DNA from: Simiduia litorea
GTDB lineage: Bacteria; Pseudomonadota; Gammaproteobacteria; Pseudomonadales; Cellvibrionaceae
Assembly: GCF_042853465.1 (NCBI RefSeq)
Contig: NZ_AP031497.1
Coordinates: 2,170,001-2,234,000 of the forward strand
Direction of reading: 5' to 3'
DNA length: 64,000 nucleotides
The notes beneath the pieces are model-generated. The model searched no databases, was not told the DNA's origin, and worked only from the letters and a program-made list of their open reading frames with translations. Within the stretch, counting starts at the first letter, position 1, and each line of letters begins with the position of its first letter. The translations under genes were made by a program, and so were the position numbers. Positions 17,704-25,869 of this stretch are shown piece after piece.

Positions 17704-18321
17704 GTGGCAAATAGTTTTTTAGTGTGGCACGAGCACAGCGTTAATCAACGCATGCATGCTGCTCAAAAGGGCCAGCAACCCTGTGTGATCTGGTTTACTG
17801 GCTTAAGTGGTTCCGGTAAATCTACCCTAGCAAATGCCCTTGAGTTAGCGCTTCTGGCTCGAAACAAACATAGCTATTTACTAGACGGCGATAACGTGCG
17901 CCTTGGCTTAACCTCTGATCTCGGCTTTTCCGACAGTGATCGCATCGAGAATATTCGCCGTATTGGTGAAGTATCCCGGCTGATGGTCGATGCCGGTTTA
18001 ATCGTCATTAGTGCATTTATTTCGCCCTTCGCTGATGAGCGCGCTATCGCAAAATCTTTGTTGCCGAAAAGTCAGTTTTTTGAAGTGTTTATCGACGCCC
18101 CTTTGTCTGTGTGTGAAGCGCGTGATCCGAAAGGGCTGTATAAAAAAGCCAGGGCAGGGCAGATAAAACAATTCACCGGCATTGACTCTGTTTATGAGGC
18201 GCCCGAAGCCCCAGACTGCGTCATCAACACCGCCGAAGCCAGTGTCGAGTCTTGCATCGATAAGGTCATTAGCTTTTTGGAAGCCAAAGGTGTTCTGGCG
18301 CCCCCGAGGGAAGCGGATTAA
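17704..18321 (+). CDS. cysC: Adenylylsulfate (APS) kinase CysC
   Basis: Phosphorylates APS to PAPS. It has 205 residues. The P-loop GLSGSGKST is at 33-41, DGDNVR at 61-66, the FSDSDRIENIRR substrate motif at 75-86, and the SPF serine characteristic of APS kinases at S107 (AFISPFADER). It is stand-alone, not fused to CysN. The GTG start follows the pheA stop directly, and its TAA overlaps the ATG of tyrA-aroA by one base, so the three are tightly coupled. An APS kinase in an aromatic amino acid operon is unexpected. Sugar-nucleotide genes lie downstream, so PAPS could serve polysaccharide sulfation, but no sulfotransferase or cysDN is in the window. Confidence 0.93.
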   Translation: MANSFLVWHEHSVNQRMHAAQKGQQPCVIWFTGLSGSGKSTLANALELALLARNKHSYLLDGDNVRLGLTSDLGFSDSDRIENIRRIGEVSRLMVDAGLIVISAFISPFADERAIAKSLLPKSQFFEVFIDAPLSVCEARDPKGLYKKARAGQIKQFTGIDSVYEAPEAPDCVINTAEASVESCIDKVISFLEAKGVLAPPREAD

Positions 18322-20558
18322 TGGTTGAGCAAAAAGCGGCGCCCATTATTGGGCGTTTAGTCGTTATAGGGGTAGGCTTAATTGGTGCTAGTTTAGCCGC
18401 AGCACTCAAACAGCGCGCTGCCTGCACGACGGTCATTGGCATCGCACGTCGGCAGGCGACTATTGACGAGGCTATTAAAGCAGGGGTGATCGATACCGGC
18501 GCCCTCTGTTTAAAAGATGTGGCACAACAACTCGTCAAAGGTGATTTGGTTTTTATCGCCGTGCCAACGTTAAGTGTCGACCAAGTCTTAATTGAATGCA
18601 GAGACTACTTGCACCCAGATGTGACCATAACCGACGGCGCCTCGGTAAAAGGCAGTGTGATTGCGGCAGCAAAACAGGTCTATGGTGAAGTTCCGCCACA
18701 GCTGATTCCTGGCCATCCTATTGCCGGGTCCGAAAAAAGCGGTGTGAGCGCAGCTAACCCAGCACTCTACGAAGATCATCGTATTATTTTAACGCCACTA
18801 GAAAATGCGGGCGCCAGTCATTTGTATTTAGTTGAAACTATGTGGCAAACAGTGGGCGGTGAAGTTATTCACATGCCCGTTGATGTGCATGATGACGTCT
18901 TGGCAACCACGAGCCATTTGCCACACGCCATCGCGTTTTCGTTAGTGGATACATTGGCGCACGATGCTGATAATGAAAATATATTTAAATATGCCGCCGG
19001 AGGGTTTCGAGATTTTACCCGTATAGCCTCCAGCGACCCCGTCATGTGGCACGACATCATGCGTGCCAATCAGGCCAGCGTGCTGAATGCTATCGATTTA
19101 TTTACCGCAAACCTTTCACGATTAAGGTCTGCGGTAGCCGAAGATGACAGCGAGTACATGTTAGGTGTATTCACGCGGGCAAAAGAAGCAAGAGACCAAT
19201 TTACTCGACTATTAACTAAGCAGGCGTTTGTTCCTAAAATGCAATCATCAAATATTGAATACATCATGCAACCCGGTGGTCAGGTTAAAGGCACCATTCG
19301 TGTACCTGGCGACAAATCTATTTCCCATCGCTCGATCATGCTCGGTTCTTTAGCGGAAGGCGTCACTGAAGTGGAAGGATTTTTGGAGGGTGAGGATGCG
19401 CTTGCAACCTTGCAAGCTTTCCGCGATATGGGTGTTGTTATTGAAGGTCCAGTAAACGGTAGAGTCAAGATTCATGGCGTAGGTCTACATGGTTTGAAAA
19501 AACCCGCGGCCCCTTTGTATGTGGGTAACTCCGGTACTTCCATGCGTTTACTCGCCGGCATTTTAAGCGGTCAACCGTTTGATTCTGTACTGACCGGTGA
19601 TGAGTCTTTATCTAAGCGTCCGATGAACCGTGTTGTCAATCCGTTGAAGGCCATGGGTGCCCATATATCGGCCGAAGGTGAGAAGGGCTTACCACCGGTA
19701 ATCATTAAAGGTGGCGCATCACTAAAGGCATTGGACTACACCTTGCCCATGGCTAGTGCACAGGTGAAATCTTGTGTGCTATTAGCGGGCCTTTATGCAG
19801 CAGGTGAAACGAAAGTCACTGAACCAGCCCCTACCCGTGATCACACAGAGCGCATGCTGCGCGGTTTTGGTTATCAGGTGCAAAGTCAGGGTGCGCAAGC
19901 CTCATTAACCAGCGGCGGCGCGCTAAAGGCTACAAAAATAGATGTGCCTGCGGATATCTCTTCGTCTGCATTCTTCTTGGTGGCTGCCTCTATCACACCT
20001 GATAGTGATCTTACCTTAACTCATGTCGGCATGAACCCAACGCGCGTTGGTGTTGTCAACATTCTAAAACAAATGGGCGCGGATATTGCAGTAAGCAATG
20101 AGAGAACCGTTGGCGGTGAGCCTGTAGCGGATTTGCGCGTTCGCTATGCGCCACTTAAAGGTATTGATATTCCCGAAGATCAAGTGCCTTTAGCCATAGA
20201 TGAATTTCCTGTGCTGTTTGTAGCGGCTGCTTGCGCACAAGGGCAAACCGTTTTGCGCGGTGCAGAGGAGCTTCGAGTGAAAGAGAGCGATCGCATTCAA
20301 GTCATGGCGGATGGCTTGGTAACATTAGGGGTAGATGCAGTGCCAACTGATGATGGCATTATTATTCAAGGCGGTAAGATGGGTGGCGGTGTGGTCGAAA
20401 GTCACGGCGATCACCGTATCGCTATGGCCTTTGCCGTCGCATCACTGCGCGCTTCAGATAGCATCCGCATTCTTAATTGCGCAAACGTGGCCACGTCCTT
20501 TCCAAATTTCGCCGAATTGGCGAACGGTGTTGGCATGCAATTGCGTGTTGCTGACTAG
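18321..20558 (+). CDS. tyrA-aroA: Fused prephenate dehydrogenase / EPSP synthase (TyrA-AroA)
   Basis: Two enzymes in one chain of 745 residues. Residues 1-305 are the NAD(P)-dependent prephenate dehydrogenase (VVIGVGLIGASLAAALKQ at 14-31, the GHPIAGSEKSG motif at 131-141, and catalytic-type His in TTSHLPHAIAF). Residues about 315-745 are 5-enolpyruvylshikimate-3-phosphate synthase: DKSISHR at 331-337, NSGTSMRLLAG, the EPAPTRDHTERML segment, and the ELRVKESDR and GDHRIAMA motifs. This fusion is known in Pseudomonas and relatives. It follows cysC by a one-base overlap. No cmk or rpsA follows, unlike many relatives. Confidence 0.96.
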   Translation: MVEQKAAPIIGRLVVIGVGLIGASLAAALKQRAACTTVIGIARRQATIDEAIKAGVIDTGALCLKDVAQQLVKGDLVFIAVPTLSVDQVLIECRDYLHPDVTITDGASVKGSVIAAAKQVYGEVPPQLIPGHPIAGSEKSGVSAANPALYEDHRIILTPLENAGASHLYLVETMWQTVGGEVIHMPVDVHDDVLATTSHLPHAIAFSLVDTLAHDADNENIFKYAAGGFRDFTRIASSDPVMWHDIMRANQASVLNAIDLFTANLSRLRSAVAEDDSEYMLGVFTRAKEARDQFTRLLTKQAFVPKMQSSNIEYIMQPGGQVKGTIRVPGDKSISHRSIMLGSLAEGVTEVEGFLEGEDALATLQAFRDMGVVIEGPVNGRVKIHGVGLHGLKKPAAPLYVGNSGTSMRLLAGILSGQPFDSVLTGDESLSKRPMNRVVNPLKAMGAHISAEGEKGLPPVIIKGGASLKALDYTLPMASAQVKSCVLLAGLYAAGETKVTEPAPTRDHTERMLRGFGYQVQSQGAQASLTSGGALKATKIDVPADISSSAFFLVAASITPDSDLTLTHVGMNPTRVGVVNILKQMGADIAVSNERTVGGEPVADLRVRYAPLKGIDIPEDQVPLAIDEFPVLFVAAACAQGQTVLRGAEELRVKESDRIQVMADGLVTLGVDAVPTDDGIIIQGGKMGGGVVESHGDHRIAMAFAVASLRASDSIRILNCANVATSFPNFAELANGVGMQLRVAD

Positions 20559-20610
20559 TCGTATAGCTGAATGGCACACTCACAAGAAATAGGATTATTG
20601 AGGTAAAGAA

Positions 20611-21960
20611 ATGGAAAACTTATCGTGTTTTAAAGCCTATGATATTCGAGGCAAGCTAGGCTCTGAACTTAATACAGAGATTGCCTATCGCATTGGTCGG
20701 GCTTATGTTGAATACCTAAACCCAAAATCGGTCGTTGTCGGCGGCGATGTTCGGCTTACCAGTGAGGAACTGAAACAGGCTTTTGCCGAGGGCGTCATGG
20801 ATGGCGGCTCGGATATTATTGATATCGGCATGTGTGGCACAGAAGAAATTTATTTTGCCACAAGTCACTTAGGCGTGGATGGCGGTGTTGTTGTCACGGC
20901 CAGCCATAACCCTATCGACTATAACGGTATGAAAATGGTTCGCCGTAACTCCAAACCGATAAGTAATGATACTGGCCTGCTAGACATCAAAGCACTCGCT
21001 GAAAAGAATACCTTTCCAACCAAAGTTAAGAAGGGTAGTTATTCAAAAACGTCAATTCTCTCTGCTTATGTCGAGCATCTACTAGGCTATGTGGATGTAA
21101 CCAAGTTAAAGCAACTGAAACTTGTGGTGAACGCGGGTAATGGCGCTGCGGGCCATGTAATTGATGCACTAGAATCGCACCTACCTTTCGAAATCATAAA
21201 AATACAGCATGAACCAGACGGTACATTCCCAAATGGTATTCCGAACCCCTTGGAAGAGGGCAATCGTCAAGCAACCATAGATGCCGTTCGCTTGCATTCA
21301 GCGGATATGGGTATTGCTTGGGATGGCGATTTTGATCGCTGTTTTTTGTTTGATGAGCAGGGCAACTTCACCGAAGGCTATTATATTGTTGGTTTATTAG
21401 CCGAAGCGTTTTTGGCAAAAAACCCGGGTCAAAAAGTTATTCACGACCCACGCCTATTTTGGAATACCCAAGATATCGTCTCTGCTTCCGGTGGCAAGGC
21501 CATCCAATCCAAAACAGGCCACGCTTTTATAAAGGAAAAAATGCGCGAAGAGGATGCCGTCTATGGTGGCGAGATGAGCGCGCATCATTATTTTAGAGAC
21601 TTTTTTTATTGCGATAGCGGCATGATTCCTTGGTTACTGGTCGCGGAATTGCTGTCTGTAAAAAATGCCAGTTTATCTAGCCTACTCAAAGAACGCATTG
21701 CCAAATACCCATCACCAGGTGAAATCAACAGCAAAGTCAGTGATGCTAAAGTTGCTATTGCGCGTGTTCGCGCGCACTTTGAGACGGATGCGACGGCTAT
21801 CGATTTAACCGATGGCATTAGTCTCAGTTTTGCTGACTGGCGATTTAATTTGCGCATGTCGAACACCGAGCCTGTTGTGCGCTTAAATGTGGAAAGTAGG
21901 GGCGACGTAGAATTGATGCAGCAGAAAACGGATCAGATATTGGCCCTGCTTAGAGCCTAA
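20611..21960 (+). CDS. manB: Phosphomannomutase (ManB/CpsG type)
   Basis: Interconverts mannose 6-phosphate and mannose 1-phosphate, supplying GDP-mannose synthesis. It has 449 residues and is very close to the E. coli CpsG type: CFKAYDIRGKLGSELN at the start, the phospho-Ser S98 in VTASHNPIDYNGMK, the metal loop DGDFDRCFLFDE, the sugar-specificity segment GGEMSAHHYFRDF, and the phosphate-binding SNTEPVVRLNVESRG near the end. A ribosome site GAGGTAAAG precedes the ATG by 3-4 bases. With galU and rfbB it forms a short run of sugar-nucleotide genes for surface polysaccharide. The partner manC is not in the window. Confidence 0.93.
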   Translation: MENLSCFKAYDIRGKLGSELNTEIAYRIGRAYVEYLNPKSVVVGGDVRLTSEELKQAFAEGVMDGGSDIIDIGMCGTEEIYFATSHLGVDGGVVVTASHNPIDYNGMKMVRRNSKPISNDTGLLDIKALAEKNTFPTKVKKGSYSKTSILSAYVEHLLGYVDVTKLKQLKLVVNAGNGAAGHVIDALESHLPFEIIKIQHEPDGTFPNGIPNPLEEGNRQATIDAVRLHSADMGIAWDGDFDRCFLFDEQGNFTEGYYIVGLLAEAFLAKNPGQKVIHDPRLFWNTQDIVSASGGKAIQSKTGHAFIKEKMREEDAVYGGEMSAHHYFRDFFYCDSGMIPWLLVAELLSVKNASLSSLLKERIAKYPSPGEINSKVSDAKVAIARVRAHFETDATAIDLTDGISLSFADWRFNLRMSNTEPVVRLNVESRGDVELMQQKTDQILALLRA

Positions 21961-21996
21961 TGAACCGCCACTTCTTTAGTTTTCAAGGACAATAAA

Positions 21997-22878
21997 ATGA
22001 CGAATATAGGACAAAAGCCCATTACTAAAGCGGTATTTCCCGTGGCCGGCATGGGCACTCGGTTTTTACCGGCCACTAAAGCCATACCTAAGGAAATGCT
22101 GCCCATTGTGGATCGGCCGTTAATTCAGTATGCCGTTGAAGAAGCCTATGCTGCAGGCATCCGTGAGATGATTTTTGTAACCGGTCGGCACAAGCGTTCA
22201 ATTGAAGATCATTTCGATACAGCATTTGAGCTGGAGCATGAGCTCGAACTGGCAAATAAGCACCAAATGCTAGAAATGGTGCGCTCCGTTAAGCCCGATG
22301 ACATGCAGTGTGTGTATGTACGCCAACCGAAAGCCATGGGCTTAGGACATGCCATTTTATGTGCTGAATCCCTGGTCGGTAATGAATTTTTTGCCGTACT
22401 GCTGGCCGACGATTTAATGGTCGGAAAAAAGCCCATACTTCAACAAATGGTTGAGATCCATCATCAAACAGGCGGCTCAGTTATGGCTACCCAGGATGTG
22501 CCAAAAGCACAAACCTTCAGGTACGGCATATTGGATGTGAAAGGCGATCAACAGCAAACAGCGAAAATTTTCGGCATGGTTGAAAAACCTGATCCAGAGG
22601 AGGCGCCTTCAACATTAGCGGTCGCCGGGCGATATGTGCTGTCACCTAGCGTGTTTGACAAAATTCGCACCCAACCAAGAGGAGCGGGCGGTGAAATTCA
22701 GTTGACCGATGGGATCGCAGCGCTGCTAATGGAAGAGGATGTGTATTCCTATCGTTACGACGGTAAGCGTTATGACTGTGGCAGTAAAGAAGGCTATATT
22801 CAAGCTACCATCGATATGGCGCTTGAGCGGGAAGATTTGGCGGCCTATACGCGCGCGCATATCGAACGTATTCGGTAG
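21997..22878 (+). CDS. galU: UTP-glucose-1-phosphate uridylyltransferase GalU
   Basis: Makes UDP-glucose from UTP and glucose 1-phosphate. It has 293 residues. The nucleotide-binding motif is AVFPVAGMGTRFLPATKAIP near residue 14, followed by KEMLPIVDRPLIQYAVEEA. Other family segments are VLLADDLMVG, EKPDPEEAPS and the C-terminal YDCGSKEGYIQATI. An AAGGACAAT ribosome site precedes the ATG. It lies 36 bases after manB. Confidence 0.96.
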   Translation: MTNIGQKPITKAVFPVAGMGTRFLPATKAIPKEMLPIVDRPLIQYAVEEAYAAGIREMIFVTGRHKRSIEDHFDTAFELEHELELANKHQMLEMVRSVKPDDMQCVYVRQPKAMGLGHAILCAESLVGNEFFAVLLADDLMVGKKPILQQMVEIHHQTGGSVMATQDVPKAQTFRYGILDVKGDQQQTAKIFGMVEKPDPEEAPSTLAVAGRYVLSPSVFDKIRTQPRGAGGEIQLTDGIAALLMEEDVYSYRYDGKRYDCGSKEGYIQATIDMALEREDLAAYTRAHIERIR

Positions 22879-22940
22879 ACGCAATTTTTAGGCTTAAATC
22901 GTAACTGTGTAGCACGTCTACATTATTCAGGACTTCTAAT

Positions 22941-24056
22941 TTGCCTTCTTCGCGCCTTAACGTATTAGTCACCGGTGGTGCAGGTTTTATTGGTGCGAAT
23001 TTCGTACATTTTTGGTTAGAAAAAAATCCTCAGGCGAAGCTAATTGTTTTAGATGCTCTAACCTATGCGGGTAACCGGTCTAGCTTGGCTAAATGGGAAT
23101 CCCGCTCAAACTTTCAATTCGTGCAAGGCAATATATGTGACCAACCGTTGGTTGAGTCACTGTTACTCAAGCATGACATTGATGTTTTAGTGCACTTTGC
23201 CGCTGAGTCCCACGTCGATCGATCTATACCCAGCCCCGATGCCTTTATTGAAGCAAATATCATGGGCACGTTTAGTTTACTCAAGGCGGCGAAAGCCATT
23301 TGGCTAGACAAACCCGCAGCGGCGGGGTTGTCGGCGAAAGCGCATCGATTTCATCACGTTAGCACTGATGAGGTTTACGGCACATTGGCAGCAGGTGACT
23401 CGGCCTTCACCGAGCAATCAACTTACGCCCCTAACTCACCTTACGCGGCGAGTAAGGCGGCATCGGATCACTTAGTGAGAGCCTACCAGCAAACCTATGG
23501 ACTTCAGGTTTCTTCATCAAACTGCTCAAATTGCTACGGGCCGTTTCAATTCCCTGAAAAATTGATACCTTTAATCATTACCAACATTTTACATAACAGG
23601 CCAATCCCGCTATTTGGCGACGGTCAACAGATTCGAGATTGGTTATACGTCGAGGATCATGTACGCGCTATCGAGCTGATTCTACAGGGCGACATCACAG
23701 GCCAGCGCCACAATATCGGCGGCGAAAATGAGTGGAAAAATCTTGACCTAGTGAAATATATTTGCTGCAAGATGAACCAATTGTTCCAGGCTAAGCCCGA
23801 GCTGTCGCAACAATTTCCGACGGCGCTTGCAGCCAGGAACAATGAATCGGAAAAGTTGATTACCCATGTCAGCGATCGCGCCGGGCACGATCGGCGATAT
23901 GCCGTAAACATTAACAGAGCAACAGAAGATTTCGGCTATAGGCCCTCGGAAACTTTCGACACCGGCATACAGCGAACGCTCGAGTGGTATTTGGCGAATC
24001 AGGATTGGTGGCAACCCTTGTTGCCTGAAACGGCAGGTGGCCGCGAAATCTCATGA
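22941..24056 (+). CDS. rfbB: dTDP-glucose 4,6-dehydratase
   Basis: NAD-dependent dehydratase converting dTDP-glucose to the 4-keto-6-deoxy sugar. It has 371 residues from a TTG start with CAGGA 8 bases upstream. The NAD loop is TGGAGFIG at 11-18. The family signature ESHVDRSI is at 89-96, the catalytic T142-D143-E144 in HVSTDEVYGTL, and the Y168-x3-K172 pair in YAASKAASDH. NCSNCYGPFQFPEKLIP is also typical. It has no rfbA, rfbC or rfbD neighbour, so dTDP-rhamnose or another deoxysugar cannot be assigned as the end product. It is the last gene of the run and is followed by a 608-base gene-poor gap. Confidence 0.93.
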   Translation: MPSSRLNVLVTGGAGFIGANFVHFWLEKNPQAKLIVLDALTYAGNRSSLAKWESRSNFQFVQGNICDQPLVESLLLKHDIDVLVHFAAESHVDRSIPSPDAFIEANIMGTFSLLKAAKAIWLDKPAAAGLSAKAHRFHHVSTDEVYGTLAAGDSAFTEQSTYAPNSPYAASKAASDHLVRAYQQTYGLQVSSSNCSNCYGPFQFPEKLIPLIITNILHNRPIPLFGDGQQIRDWLYVEDHVRAIELILQGDITGQRHNIGGENEWKNLDLVKYICCKMNQLFQAKPELSQQFPTALAARNNESEKLITHVSDRAGHDRRYAVNINRATEDFGYRPSETFDTGIQRTLEWYLANQDWWQPLLPETAGGREIS

Positions 24057-24268
24057 ACTAGTGTTAAACCGACCACCAGAAAACGTCTGAAAGAGCACTA
24101 AAGCCGCCTAGAAAGCCTTCCAAGTAGCCATCTTCAATTGCGCATAATCTATATTATGTTAAATTACGTAAAGCATCGACAAAGGGGTTGGCGTTAATTA
24201 CGTCTAGCTACACACTATCATCAACTCACGAGCAACTGCCCACAGGCCAATGTGTGCCGGCAAACGCA

Positions 24269-24493
24269 TCAAATGTCTAATGGCCGCACCGGTGACTGTT
24301 TCAGCTCAACCAAGTATTTACTGACGGCTTTTTCTTTCTCTTTTGCATAAGCCGCCCTAGATTGGCCCATTGTGGTGGTAAAAATATCAGCCGGCATGGC
24401 GCGGACGGGCTTAAGGAAAAATTGCTGGAGCAATTGAAAGTCCTGACGGACTTTAGCAACCAGCCCGCCCTTAACTAATTCTTCCTTTTTTAT
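24269..24493 (-). pseudogene. Possible decayed gene fragment, C-terminal remnant
   Basis: A minus-strand frame with no stop for 74 codons and protein-like composition, including segments such as LVAKVRQDFQLLQQFF, MPADIFTTTMGQSRAAY and KEKEKAVSKYLVELKQ. It opens after an in-frame TAG. It has no well-placed start except an internal ATG at 24397, which would give only 42 residues and has no clear ribosome site. Upstream sequence is full of stops in all minus frames. This looks like the 3' end of a lost gene, but a real small protein cannot be excluded. I do not recognise the family. Confidence 0.35.
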
Positions 24494-24599
24494 CTAAGGA
24501 CTAATGGCCGGACTGCCCTTTCGGTTAATGAGCTAGTTCGCGTTGTTAGACTGAGCGGGTAAACAAGTGCGCACCGATAAACACAATGCCATCGCCACA

Positions 24600-24627
24600 T
24601 TGAATACAAAGCCACTTTTATTATAGT
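24600..24627 (+). promoter_or_regulatory. Candidate sigma-70 promoter of the kelch lipoprotein gene
   Basis: TTGAAT at 24600-24605 and TATAGT at 24622-24627, with a 16-base spacer, ending 37 bases before the ATG at 24665. Four of six and five of six matches to consensus. Confidence 0.45.
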
Positions 24628-24664
24628 CTAATGGACAACATTAACTCATCACTCCTATCTCTCT

Positions 24665-25699
24665 ATGAAAATTACGTCACTGGCTTTAGGCAATTCTGTT
24701 TGTATCACGCTCATCCTGCTGTCGTTAGCGGCCTGTAATAGTAGTAAAGCGCCGTTCGCATGGGAAACGGTACATGCGATCGGCAGTCCGACAGCACGCC
24801 ATGAGGCTGGCTTGGTTGCTATCGAGCATAATATATTTCTAATGGGCGGCCGTCGGGTTAATCCCACGGATGTGTACGACACAAAAACTCAACGCTGGAC
24901 GCGTAAATCAGCGCCTCCCTTCGAACTTCATCATTTTCAGCCGGTTGTGTGGCAGGGAAAGATCTACATTTTAGGTGCCATGACTGGACAATGGCCCAAC
25001 GAGGTACCCGTTAAACATGTGATTATTTATGACCCACTTACGGATCAATTCACGATTGGCGACCCGATACCAACTCATCGTCTACGTGGCGCTGCAGGTG
25101 CCGTTGTCTATCGCGATAAAATCTATCTTATTGGAGGAATCACCCGCGGTCACATGGGCGGCTATCAACCTTGGTTCGATGAATATGACCCGAAAGACGG
25201 CCAGTGGCGCGAGCTCGACAATGCACCTCACGCGCGGGATCACTTCCAAGCCGTGACGGCGGAACACTACCTTTTTGCTTTTGCAGGTAGAACCACGTCA
25301 AAGGAAACCGACCAAGATATGTCACTTACGGTCAAATACGGCAATGTTTACAATTTTGAACAACAGCAATGGCTAGCTGTTACCGAACGAGAGGCGTTAC
25401 CGAACTTGAGAGCGGGAAATAGTGCTATTGCCATAGGTTCCAACGTGATCATCGCTGGCGGTGAAAGTGCTAGCCAAGTGCCAGCACACACGGAGGTTGA
25501 TGTATACGATGTTGTGACAAAGACGTGGAGGGCTTGGCCAAGTAACCTAGAAGGAAGACATGGGACGGGCTTGGTTAAAGTGGGTGAGTATGTTTACACA
25601 ATATCCGGCAGTGGCAACAGAGGTGGTGGGCCGGAATTAACAACCATCGAGCGGCTTAACCTAGCAGGACTGCCCTTTTGTTCAGTTGGTTGCAAATAA
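24665..25699 (+). CDS. Kelch-repeat lipoprotein
   Basis: Secreted protein of 344 residues. The signal peptide ends in the lipobox LAAC, with Cys24 as the lipidated residue. After it come about six kelch-type blades, recognisable by double-glycine and Tyr/Trp spacing: IFLMGGRRVNPTDVYD, IYILGAMTGQWPN, IYLIGGITRGHMGG, YLFAFAGRTTS, VIIAGGESASQVP and VYTISGSGNRGGG. This would form a beta-propeller on the cell surface or in the periplasm. No catalytic residues can be assigned; some kelch proteins resemble sialate mutarotase (NanM) or galactose-oxidase-like folds. It stands alone with its own promoter and a strong terminator at 25776. Confidence 0.85.
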   Translation: MKITSLALGNSVCITLILLSLAACNSSKAPFAWETVHAIGSPTARHEAGLVAIEHNIFLMGGRRVNPTDVYDTKTQRWTRKSAPPFELHHFQPVVWQGKIYILGAMTGQWPNEVPVKHVIIYDPLTDQFTIGDPIPTHRLRGAAGAVVYRDKIYLIGGITRGHMGGYQPWFDEYDPKDGQWRELDNAPHARDHFQAVTAEHYLFAFAGRTTSKETDQDMSLTVKYGNVYNFEQQQWLAVTEREALPNLRAGNSAIAIGSNVIIAGGESASQVPAHTEVDVYDVVTKTWRAWPSNLEGRHGTGLVKVGEYVYTISGSGNRGGGPELTTIERLNLAGLPFCSVGCK

Positions 25700-25775
25700 C
25701 ACATGTTCTAGCGCCAAACCCAATGTAGCGTGCCCTATTCCCATGACAGACGGGTAATTCCAATCTTCGAAACGA

Positions 25776-25808
25776 AAAATGGTTAGCCTTTTTGAGGCTA
25801 ACCATTTT
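25776..25808. terminator. Bidirectional terminator between the kelch gene and icd
   Basis: Perfect 14-bp inverted repeat (25776-25789 with 25795-25808), core GGTTAGCCT/AGGCTAACC flanked by AAAAT/ATTTT, with a 5-base loop TTTTG. It lies between the 3' ends of two convergent genes and carries A/T flanks on both sides, so it can act in both directions. Confidence 0.88.
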
Positions 25809-25869
25809 CTAAAAGCTATCTCGTTGCTGCAAGGTTACAGCGCAAAATTAGCTGACTACTTACAGCACA

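Larger units (their letters stand above)
24057..24664. other. Gene-poor gap between rfbB and the kelch gene
   Basis: 608 bases with no intact gene. It holds a stop-bounded open frame on the minus strand (24269-24493), described separately, and a promoter-like pair just before the kelch gene. No terminator hairpin with a T-run was seen after rfbB. The rest is AT-rich sequence without obvious repeats. Confidence 0.7.
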
